A DNA stretch of 64,000 nt from positions 84,245,936 through 84,309,935 of the forward strand of contig OX457027.1 in assembly GCA_949752745.1 (NCBI GenBank), written 5' to 3'. Every line of letters starts with the position of its first letter. The stretch's first letter is position 1. This document shows positions 38,156 to 48,400 of the stretch, piece by piece. The notes beneath the pieces are model-generated. The model had not been told where the DNA came from and ran no database searches. It was given only the letters and a program-made list of their open reading frames with translations. Both the position numbers and the translations under genes were made by a program. This DNA is from Protula sp. h YS-2021. Lineage: Eukaryota > Annelida > Polychaeta > Sabellida > Serpulidae.

Positions 38156-39480
38156 GGAAGATTTTTGGTCTTATTTACAGACCTGAACTGATCTAGCTAT
38201 TGTTCTTTTCCGCCGCAAACTTGTTTCTATTTGTTTGCCAAGCTGTTTCACTGTGAGAGTGATAATGAAACTGTTAGCATTGTTTGGAGTACCTGGAAGT
38301 ATTTTTTACTCTTAAAGTAGGTCATCTGGCATGTTGACAAGCACTTGACGAGAATATGGCGAAATTGCCATACTAATTCTGCATAAACACACAACACACA
38401 GCTAATGATTAACAGTTTGGTAATTGAAGTCTATCCAGTCAACTTGGTTAGTTAAAGGTAAGGAAGTATTTTACCCTTCAAAATTACTTGCTGCTATTAT
38501 GCACTAAGTATTTGACCAGTTAAAAATAATAGGCGAACCGAGTGACGGCCAAGACATGGATGTCGTGGTCTGAGATGTACACTTTTCCGTGTACGGCTTG
38601 TTACGACGCATAATTGTGATTTTTACACAGACAGTTCTGATGCACCCAAAATAACAATGGAACGTGATGGGCTACTGTCCGTGTTAAAAGGCAAACTGCG
38701 ATTATACATTGAAATAACAAAATTCAGGCGCCTACGAGAAACAAGAATAACGTCCGTTATTTTTTTTTTGTTTGTTTTCTTTTTCATTTCTTCCACATTT
38801 GACTGGCAAAAGATTTTTTCCAGGCGCTAAAAACCGCGGTTTATCCCGCGAATTGTATATCAGTGCCCTTGAACTTTGAGGGCCCCACAAATGCCAAATA
38901 AAGACTTGTAGGTCTGTGATCTCGCAAAATATCACCACAGAGGTGCCTAAAACCGAGTGCAATTGACTTGTATATCGTTACATAGCGAAGAATCGATGCG
39001 GCTCGATGAACGCCGGTAGCGGGTTAAAAAATACAATGCGGATGAACCAAAACACTCAAACGTATTACACAACAATGTGCAAACGTTTAAGCATAAAATA
39101 CGTGAACGATAGGCCCGTTCATAGAGATTTTTGTTACCGGGCCCCTAAATGAGCGTGTGAGGACCTCTAGTGTATCAAACTGGTACGGCGGAGAGGAAAT
39201 AAAATTGGATACAGGAGGTTATACTTGGTGACAATAAACTCTTACATTTCGACACGATTAAAGAAGCAGGTTGCAAGTTTGGCAACCCGTTTCACAATGC
39301 TGGTGCTGAAAGTGGATCGACGTGTACACGATACCGTATCGATTCCTATCGTTACATGGATCCACGACGATCTTCATCTTCCTCGTAACAGCCTGCTACC
39401 GATAGCTTGCAACACATGCTCTGTGGTGACGGTGGCTCCCTTCAGGCATAACATTTTATTTATCAGTGTTTTCTAATTGG
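38156..39480. other. Intergenic, nothing recognised
   Basis: No coding segment with domain support, and no repeat unit, was seen. Confidence 0.4.
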
Positions 39481-40129
39481 TCATTATCCCCCCTAAAACG
39501 GAGGGATATAGGTTTGAGCCTGTCCGTCTGTCCCACCTAATAGTAAGTACCTTGTGGAGTCCACTTCTCTATTAACTAAAGTGGTTAGAGCTTTTTGTCG
39601 TTCATATAACTAATAACGAGGAAATATAGATGTGCAATGTCAAGGTTTCAATTAGATCGATCAAAAATTGCCAGAATTACAGCCCTCTGAAAATTGCCTA
39701 ATTTGACGCTCTCGAGGTTAGCTTGTGGGCACTTCTCTATTAAGGAATCATGTAAGAGCTATTATAATCAGGGTTCGTGCGCCTCCTGGAAAACCTGGAA
39801 ATCTCCTGGAAATTGGAACTGGTCACAAAACCTCCTGGAGAACTCCTGGAATTCCATGAAGACTCCTGGAAAACTCCTGGAAATCGAAATCATAATTAAT
39901 TTGTATTTTTTTTTTATTCATATGGATATTCAGATTTTGATATAATTATATAAAAACAGGATGATTTTTCTATTTGTCCTATTTATCAGAGTCTGGTAGA
40001 TCGTAGACACTTTCATATGAACTTCTGGCAATGAAGATAAATAGTGCCATGTCCGTTATGATCGTGATACTTTCAAGTTCGGAATTTTTATCTTGAATGC
40101 TCTGGGTTACATAGTTCCTATATGTCTTC

Positions 40130-40745
40130 CCCCTCAGGGAGACATATAAAACAGTTGGTGTGTCCGTCTGTCCACAGTGAGTTCTTATGAAATTGATTTT
40201 TCTCAAAACAAACATACGTATTGAGATACATTGCTAGCTGATGCCCGTGTTATTTTTTTTTTTCGTTCCTTTCAAAATTCAATTTTTGCAAAAAAAATTA
40301 ACATGGGGGGTGGGGGGCGGTCGTGCTTTTTTTTCACTTTGGCAGGCTATATCTCCAAAACAGTCCGTTACATAAGGCTCAGACCCAGCAAGAAGAACAC
40401 ACATATATCGCAAATGTATACTGCAAAGTTTTTCTTCATTTCCGTAAAAAATATATTTTTGGCGAATTTTTTATTTTTAGCTTTTTTGGCCATATTGTTG
40501 CGATATCTCAGAAACAATTTGTTCGATTAGGCTGAAACATGGCAAGAAGAACCCACCTATAGCACAAATGTTTCCTGCCAAATTTTTCTTCATTTACTGT
40601 AAAATGTATTTTTGGCGATTTTTAAAATATTTTGGGCTCGCCAATGTTGTACTTTTAAGCAAGAAATTTTTTCCCACGTGACTGATTGAGGGCGGGGGAG
40701 ACATATCCGTTTTTGTTTTGACAAAAACACTGGCCAGTCTAGTTT
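40130..40745 (+). mobile_element. GTCCGTCTGTCC start-block element inside the hAT copy
   Basis: CCCCCTCAGGGAGACATATA, GTTGGTGTGTCCGTCTGTCC then two units of about 180 bp, each with TTTTTGGCGAATTTTT and 'ATATCTC.AAACA' phrases (40340-40480 and 40500-40640). Confidence 0.55.
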
Positions 40746-41048
40746 TCTTTATTTTGCGCATTGGATTTCCTTATTCGAACACTGAATACTTGGCACCTAA
40801 ACAAATACTTCAACACTTGTGTTACATGAAAATATGGCATGACCCCTACCTCTCAAATCTCTTGCTATTTTGTTGATCTATATTTTAGTAATTTATGAAT
40901 AAGTAGAGGTATGCTCTAGTACATTTCTTAAATGGCGTTTATGTCGAGTCTACGTGGCTAGGTCTTTGTGAGGGGTGTGACTGTAAATGAACCTGCTCCA
41001 CACGCATTTAGGAAAGAATCACGTGCATGCCCTTATTAGCCCAGTTTA

Positions 41049-41480
41049 CGTTATACGTAAGCTGGGGTATTCCTATCGGTTTGCGGATGGCGTCCGTTAG
41101 TTAGTTAGTTGTTTATTTAGTAAACTTTGTTTCAAAATGCATCTCCTCCTACAGTTTTGATCCGATGTCATTTATTTTTGGTATGAGCCATCCCTAAGGG
41201 GTCATGCATATTGCTTGTGCTTTTTTAGCCGATCGGGTGATTTTTGAAGTTTGGAAGAATTTTTGAAGAAACAATTTTAAAATGTATCTCCTCCTACAAT
41301 TTTTATCCGATGTCGTTCATTTTTGGTGTGAGGCACCCCTAAGGGGTCGTGCATAGAGCTTGTGCTTTTTAATCAATCGGACAATTTTTGTTATTTTTGG
41401 TGAATTTTTTTATCCGATATTATTTATTATGGGTTTGAGGCATGCTTAGGGGTTCATGAATGGGGCTTGTGCTTTTTGAG
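41049..41480 (-). repeat. Tandem array of TGTAGGAGGAGATGCATTTT units
   Basis: Three units of about 130-140 bp with CATCTCCTCCTACAGTTTTG, ATTTTTGGTATGAG and CCCTAAGGGGTCATGCATA on the plus strand. The same family occupies 62960-64000 in the opposite orientation, again next to the 51-bp array. Confidence 0.82.
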
Positions 41481-41489
41481 TCGATCAGG

Positions 41490-41930
41490 GGTTTAACCAA
41501 GCTTGCGCACTGGTCCAAAATGCGAAATGCGCATCCGGGCAAGCTAAATCAACATGCGCACTGGTCTAAAATAAGAACTTCGCATCAACGCAAATTAAAT
41601 AAACCTGCGCACTGGTCCAAAATAGGCAGCCCGCATCAACACAAGTTAAATAAACATGCGCACTGGACCCAAATGCAAACCGCGCATTAACGGAAGCTAC
41701 ATAAACATGCGCACTAAAATAAGTACCATGCATCAACGCAAGCTAAGTAAACATGCACACTGGCCCGAAATCCGAACCGCTCATCAGCGGAAGTTGAATA
41801 AATATTCGCACTAGTCCGAAATAAAAACCGCGCATCAACGCAAGTTAAATAAACATGTTGTATTGTCCGAAATAATAACCGCACGTCCATGCAAGTTGAA
41901 TAACCATGCGCACTGATTCGAAATTTACAC
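41490..41930 (-). repeat. 51-bp satellite array
   Basis: AAACATGCGCACTGGTCC recurs at 41553, 41604, 41655 and so on, a 51-bp period with CGCATCAACGCAAGTTAAAT inside. It is the reverse complement of the array at 62463-62957. Confidence 0.88.
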
Positions 41931-43078
41931 TGGAATCGGTCCTATCGCTTTTCGTAAGGTGGAACTTTGTCTTTGGAAACACTTGTTAATTATAGAATTC
42001 TATGATTGTTTAAAGGCATTAGAGGAGCCATTGTACTTGTTGGCTGTATTTTCTGTGGCAACGATTCAGCATAAGTCATCAGCGACACCTAATAATCATG
42101 GCACAGAATGAGAATCTTTCTAAAGCCTAATCGATTTTTCATCGATTTCTCTTTTATTTCTAATCAAATGCACAAACTAAATTCATTAAAAAAATACTGT
42201 CTAGAGTAAGTTTTTAAGGTTCTGTCGCCGCAAGGCTCACTGAATCAATTTTTGAGTTAGCAAAAGGTCGCATTCAAGATAAAAATTCCAGAATTTAGGC
42301 CGTTCACATATTACTTACACAATGGGTAGGACTTGGATAAAAGACCTTGCAGAGTCAGGGTGTCCAGTGGGACTCGATCTACCCAAACGCATGCGCACGC
42401 ATATTTAGGCCTATAATTTAGCTTCTTCAAACACAGTTTTTATAGCCTCTGCTCAAGCGCGCTTAGGGATTGAGAAATCTGTATCATTGCATATTGTGTT
42501 TTTCGGATTGGGATGGATAAAAATCGTTAATTTTATTTTCGTATCGTAATGTGTGAACGGATAAAGATGAAATAAAATTGGTGGAGGAGACGGCTGTAGG
42601 GGAGTGTGGGAGGTCATAGAAAAACCTTTGTTTTCTTTCTTTCTCACTAAAAAATCTGGAAAGGTTATGAAATCTCCTGGAAAACTCCTGGAAATTGGGT
42701 CTAATATCTCCTGGAAACTCCTGGAATTTGCTCAAGAAAATTCCGCACGAACCCTGGCTATTATCTTTCATATATGCAATCTTTAGTGTATGTATATGTG
42801 CAACGTCAAGGTTTCAGTTTGATCGATCAAAAATTGTCAGAATTACAACAATAAAACTTCTTTATAGGTGGTGGTTTCGAATCTGTCAAGGAAACTTAAT
42901 AAAATGTCTCATCACTGCTAACGTGTACGTTAAGCAAGACAAACCAAAAGAATAAAAAAGAGGGGAGAAACTGCAGGAGAAACTTAATAAAACTCATTGA
43001 CACCATAAAATATAGTTATTATTTTATTGTGTCAATGAGTTTCACGGGGAATCCTGCTGCTCTCTGACGGCATCTCAG

Positions 43079-44236
43079 CAGGGTTGGGTTTCTCCCAGGG
43101 AGAAAGGTATTTCTCCCCTCCCCAGGGGAGAAATAGGGAAAAACTCGGGATTTTGGGTTTCTCCCGGGGAGAAATGGTTCTCCCGGGGATAAATAGGGGA
43201 GAAACAGGTGAGAAACGTCGGGCATAAAAATGCTTTCAACGTTTATTTGCATTTTATTCCAAATTATTTAATATACTGTCGTGTCATCGACATTTGGCAC
43301 ATTTCTCTCACGTTTAGTGCATTTAGATGGGGATACTTTTGCAAGATGAGCTTTTGGCAACTGCTCGTTCCCGCAGTAAATGCATTTAGCATATGATTTT
43401 TTATCCTTCACAGACAAACTGAAGTGCTCCTAAACTTTATCTTTAGGTCTTCCTCCTTTAAACATTTTGAGTTGGTAACTTAACGGCAGCACAAAGAGAA
43501 CAATCGTAATTCGTTTGTAATGATAATGCCGTAAATTTTTACAACCCTTCTGTAGCTGTTGAGGATTACTCACACCCTTAATCTCTACATTTCCTGAGAT
43601 AAAAGGATTAAGACGTTTTCTTAAGGCGTAGCTCGGAGAGTAACTGAAAGATAAGCAGGTCAGTACTTTGACACAGGCTGACAGAGAACGGATTTTTCTT
43701 TGATCATGAGTAGAATAGTAAGGCATCTGCGTTGTAGTAAAAGAAAGAGAGTGAAAGCCTGAATAACGATCATACATTTGTGTATTCTAACGCAGGGTTG
43801 AGATTTCGCGGTCGCCCGTGGCGACCAACTTTTGGCTCGGGCGACCAACTCGAAAAAGTTGGTCGCCCGAGTGGCGACTAACTTTTTTCCGAGTATTTTC
43901 AGGTACATACTGTTGATTATTTTAAACGCCATTTTGATGTTTTTTTTTCATGTGAGGCGGGCTAGACAAATTTTGCCAAAATTGCGCTGGGCGACTAACT
44001 AATGTGCCGGGCGACTAACTTTTGTGCCAGACGATTAATTTTTTAAAGTTGGTCGCCCGAAGGGCGACCATGAAATTTTGCAAGTCTCATCCCTACTAAC
44101 GTGTACGTTAAGCAAGACAAAACAAAAGAATAAAAAAGAGGGGAGAAACTGCAGGAGAAACATATTTTCCCCCTGGGGTAAAAACCCGGTTTAAACCCAG
44201 GGTAAAAACCCTAATGGGAGAAACCTGTCAACCCTG
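43079..44236. mobile_element. hAT-like element with exact 8-bp target duplication
   Basis: The ends CAGGGTTGGGTTTCTCCC and GGGAGAAACCTGTCAACCCTG are inverted repeats with GGGAGAAA subterminal motifs. CATCTCAG flanks both ends (43071-43078 and 44237-44244). It contains another element at about 43796-44095. The right flanking duplication ends in CAG, the first three bases of the element at 44242. Confidence 0.92.
43796..44095. mobile_element. Nested element with GGTCGCCC inverted repeats
   Basis: The left end CAGGGTTGAGATTTCGCGGT and inverted right end TAGGGATGAGACTTGC lead into GTCGCCC. Internal AGTTGGTCGCCCGA motifs occur in both orientations. Flanks TTCTAACG and TACTAACG match at seven of eight positions. 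Probably a small hAT-type non-autonomous copy. Confidence 0.65.
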
Positions 44237-44241
44237 CATCT

Positions 44242-44602
44242 CAGGGTTCGAACTAAAGTTTTTGACATGGTGGCGATTTGCACCACCAACCTTTTGTTCT
44301 GGTGGCGAAATTGAGTTGACCCGTGGCGAAAATGGCCAACTGGCAACCACATGAAAACAACAATTCAAATAAGCGCTCCAATGTTTATTATCAATAAACC
44401 GGTATTAATCTAACCAACTTGACAGACCGCTTATTTTCCAATTAATAATGCTATTTATGAAAAGAAAATTGTTAAATTTGTGAACTATGTTTTCCTCAGA
44501 TTTTCTGCTGGCAAAATTTCGCCACCAAGATTTTTTTCTGGTGTCGAAATGTCAAAACTTGGTAGCAAATCGCCACCGCGCCACCGCTAATTTCGAACCC
44601 TG
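44242..44602. mobile_element. Small CAGGGTTCGAA element
   Basis: CAGGGTTCGAACTAAAGTTT and AATTTCGAACCCTG are inverted ends, with GGTGGCGA/TCGCCACC repeats just inside each. CATCT is shared by both flanks, but a clean 8-bp duplication cannot be placed. It is 361 bp and non-coding. Confidence 0.7.
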
Positions 44603-45234
44603 CATCTAGTTTTATATGAACTTGGCTGGCATGCTCACGTGTAAGTCGAGAATCATCCTCCAATGTTACAACATTAAAGTGCACGGTTCACTCCAGAGGG
44701 AAGGACTACTGTATTAACCTGTAATGTGCCGAATTGCACATTCGCTTTAATCGATAAAATATTCTAGTATTACAGTGCTTGATTCTACAATTGGGAATGT
44801 TTCATTGTTCATTTCAGGGGGCGCGGAGAGTGAATGAAATACTGGAGTTTGGTGTACAATGACCCCTGGTGCTGTCAAGTAACTCACCATTGAGCATGTT
44901 GCACAGGTCAAGTTATTTCGCCTCAGACTTTACTTCGACTCTTTTATATAAAGGAAAAAAACGGTTAATGGCATCGCTGTTGGAAAAAAATGCTTGGGTG
45001 TAATCAATAGTTGTTGTATTTTAAATATGCTGAAAACTTTTTCAAATTGTGCGCAATTATCACCCGAAGCTTGTGGTGTGACAATAAGTCACAATTGACA
45101 GACATTTTGTGCTGCACTTTATTTGCGATTTTTTTTTGTGAAAATGCACAACCGCTGAACAGTGAACACTATTTGGTTTCGCTAATTTTGCAGATAAATA
45201 TATTGCATATATTTCACGAATAATTGTTACCGGT
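44603..45234. other. Presumed upstream region of TCAIM
   Basis: Upstream of the TCAIM start codon. No TATA box, repeat or second exon is evident. Confidence 0.35.
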
Positions 45235-45420
45235 ATGATTCCGTTTGTTCACAGGGCATGCTTGAGGGCGGCGTTACAGTACAAATGGCAGGGCGTGGTT
45301 TGGGCACGTGTTGGACACTCATGGAGGCGCCACCTGTCGGCCTCTCAAGCCTCCATCGCTCTGCGCCCCTTCTATGTGGCAGTGCACCCCGATCTCTTTG
45401 GCTTATTTCCGCAGGCTAGG
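45235..45420 (+). CDS. TCAIM: TCAIM exon 1
   Basis: Sixty-two codons, ending in phase 0 at GCTAGG|GTAAGA. MIPFVHRACLRAALQYKWQG looks like a mitochondrial targeting peptide; the conserved ALRPFYVAVHPDLFGLFPQA follows. A CAG at 45252-45254 could instead be an acceptor with an upstream first exon. The in-frame ATG and the total length favour a start here. Confidence 0.85.
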
Positions 45421-48400
45421 GTAAGACTTCATATACAGTTGCCATGCCAACGTCCGGCATAGATAAGCCGAATTAAGTACAGAACGTCATAATGGTTTCA
45501 AACACGTTTCAAAAATCATAGAATCGATGGCTTTTCATTGGTTTTCGGACTAGTCATTATAACGCGTCGCTATTTTAGCGCTTCAAACACCCATAAAAAT
45601 ATGAGCTCAGCCTGAACCCCACCCCTTCCCCCCGCCTCCCGAAAAAAATCTTTTATTTAATATACAACACTTCCCAGTTATTGAGACCCAATGGTTTCAT
45701 ATATATTCCAGGACAAGAACGAGGAATCACTGAAACAGCTGCATCAGTATCTGGACTGTGTCCAAACGGCAAATGCCGTCAAACCCGTGACTCTTCTATT
45801 CTTTGTCAAGCCCCAGTCACCTGTTCTGGAGGACGAAAGCGAAGATCTGCCGAATTCTCCTCCAAGTAAAGAATTATTCGACTGGTTCCGCTCAGTCGTT
45901 TTACTAGAAACAGTACTCAGTAATACATAATATTGTTGGCCGGTGTTTTGTTTTTTTTTTTCGTCGCTTGCTTGGTAAAGTTTGTGTTTAGTTTATGAGA
46001 GATATATTTGGTGAGGGATGAACAAAGCTGCGTGCCGTAATCTTGTAAAGAAATGTAACCATAGCAACCATAATGGCGGTCGATTTCAGTACGCCTGAGC
46101 ACGGTACGGATATCGTTGACTGCCAGTACACTGCGTGACGCTGTGACGTTGGTACTGAAGTCGTGTAACCTCCCCCTGGATTACGTCAACAGTATTCCTG
46201 TCCCGAGTTCTCTCGTGTACGGACAAAGATACTCATTGAAAGATGTAGGCTTTGACGAGGGTTTTGCTCGCTGGGGGATGCCCAACCCGGAGAACGTACC
46301 CCCGAAGCCCGTCAACACGCTGAGGTGAGCCACGCTGAAATTTGTAAAAGTTATTGAATAGGAAAGAGCAAGGCAAATCGAAGATATGCAAATTCATTGT
46401 CAGCACTTGGGAGGGGGGAATAAACTTGTAAAGGAAACATTTAAAAATCAAGAAGACATTTAAAGAAAAAAGTTTTGCAAATTTGGCATGCCGTTTAAAG
46501 TTCACCCTAAGATGGAATGGGGAAACTTAATAATACTTGGTAGCTTCCTGAAAGAAACCGCACTGGTTACAGTCCAAAGCTGACGTAAGCACTGTCGTTA
46601 TAATTCGCAGTAGAATCTGGTACCTGTTAGTGCACCGAATCGTTGCGGATTTTGCAAAAGGTAATATGCTACCTCCCACGCTACGTCCTTGCTGCCAGAG
46701 AGCAATCCCAGCCCCCTCCCCCCCCCCTCCCCCCCATCTTCCCTCACGACGTAAATCCTGGGTCTGTATGTGATAATCGAATTGTTCTAGAAATAACAGT
46801 AAAAAAAAGGGGGGATGTTGGATACCAGGTTTATGTACGCGTCATACGCGCCATGTTTTGTGTGTTGGTCAGCGTGTGGCTGCGCCGTAACATTGACAAG
46901 GCTCGCGCCGCCCGCAGCGCCATCGGCGCCATCCAGGCTGACATCGAGCGCATCCGTGCCCGCCTCCAGGCCGAGGCCGGCGTCACAGAGTTCGTGTGGG
47001 CGTCCAGCTGGGGCACGGCTCAGTTTCGGGCTTGTCTCAAGACGCTGGAGAATATCCACGACCAATATGCCAGCGAGCTCCAACTTGAAGGTATTACTTG
47101 TCTTTGTTCGAACCTTAAAGGGGGTCTTTTTCGGCCAGCTGACTTGATTTGAATGAGCTAGGAAGATCTCTTGTGTTGTAGAAATAGATCATGGCGGGTT
47201 TTATGCGGATATACTACACCAGAGATGACCTGGAGTGGTATTCTGCTCTGTCCTTATTTTTAAAAATAAGGATAAAAAAGCTATTCTGCTCTGTCCTCAA
47301 ACTTAACAAAGTCTTTTAAAAATAAGGATAGAAATTAAGGATGAACCATCTAATCTCAAGAATAAGGACGTCCTTAAATATAAGGACAGAGCAGAATACC
47401 ACTCCAGGTCATCTCTGGTGTAGTATATCTGCATAAAACCCGCCATGCATTGCTAATGCAAGCGGAAATCCCGTTTACGGTATTGGTGCAGTATGTTTTG
47501 TGAATGGCTTGTTACTTTGGGTACAATGATAACAGACCACAAGGACGGGTGTACGGCTGCCTTGGTACGCACACTGGCGATCATGAAATAAAACAACGAA
47601 AAGCAGAACAAGGCTCAGCTTGTCTTGCTCGTTTCCGTGATTATTCACATGAACCTTGGTAGGGTTTTCATATGCAGTTACAAAACTCGGTATAATTTAT
47701 GTTTCATTAAGTTACCTGGGAGTGCATTAAGTGACTCGAGCGCGGTATAATGGACCTCGCCTTTGTCTGTAAAAACAATTATATTTTGACTAGATTTACT
47801 GTACATTTGTCGCTCAAGGATGGTTATTGAATTATTCAGCAAGTGCTTGCCTTTGTGTTCTATTTGGACAATGCGTTGACGTCATCAGTTTGTCAGGATA
47901 TTGACCATTTAGTCAGGTATAAAACAAGTGTGCACTTGGCGAAAGAAATATGTGCATGTTGCCAGACGCAGAGTCAGGCCTACACATAAAGCTACCGCAC
48001 GTTACCTGTGAAGTTTGAATACAGCATCGCTCCCCCCCCCCTCCCGCATTTCCAACCCATCACCTGCCCCCGCGCTCCAGCAGCCTGCTCTTTTGTACGG
48101 TTTTTTTTTACCATAATTACACAACGATTGAAAATTCTGTTTTTGGTAGTTGAAAAATTCCGAAGATTTTAAACACATAATTTATGAATTGTTTATAACT
48201 GGCTGACTTTTGTCATCTGAAAAAAAAGCTGGTGGCAAAAATTTGCCATCAAGAAAAAAAGTCGAACATAGATTACGTTTTCTAGTAGTAGAAAATAAAC
48301 CTAGGTAGAGTAAAAAAAAAAAGAAGAAATTTTTCGTTCTATATATGTCTGTACTGAAGGTCCAGTAGATCTGATTTGATGATGACGTCAGTTGATGACG

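Larger units (their letters stand above)
39769..42756. mobile_element. hAT-like element, CAGGGTTCGTGCG ends, with nested repeats
   Basis: The left CAGGGTTCGTGCG and right CGCACGAACCCTG are perfect 13-bp inverted ends. TCCTGGAAA repeats are subterminal at both ends. GCTATTAT flanks both sides (39758-39765 and 42757-42764), with three extra bases before the left end. It carries a further GTCCGTCTGTC element at about 40130 and a composite satellite at 41049-41930. No transposase is seen. Confidence 0.85.
39485..42890 (+). mobile_element. GTCCGTCTGTC start-block element, split by a hAT insertion
   Basis: CCCCCCTAAAACGGAGGGAT, ATAGGTTTGAGCC and TGTCCGTCTGTCCC open the element. A unit with TGCAATGTCAAGGTTTCAAT, TAGATCGATCAAAAATTGCC and AGAATTACAGC at 39630 is repeated at about 42796-42850 (TGCAACGTCAAGGTTTCAGT). 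The second copy lies beyond the inserted hAT element (39769-42756), which shows the nesting order. Confidence 0.7.

Noticed and set aside
46643..46872. Upstream extension of TCAIM exon 4
   Set aside because: The frame is open, but the AG at 46871-46872 gives the phase required by exon 3, and the preceding residues do not match the family.
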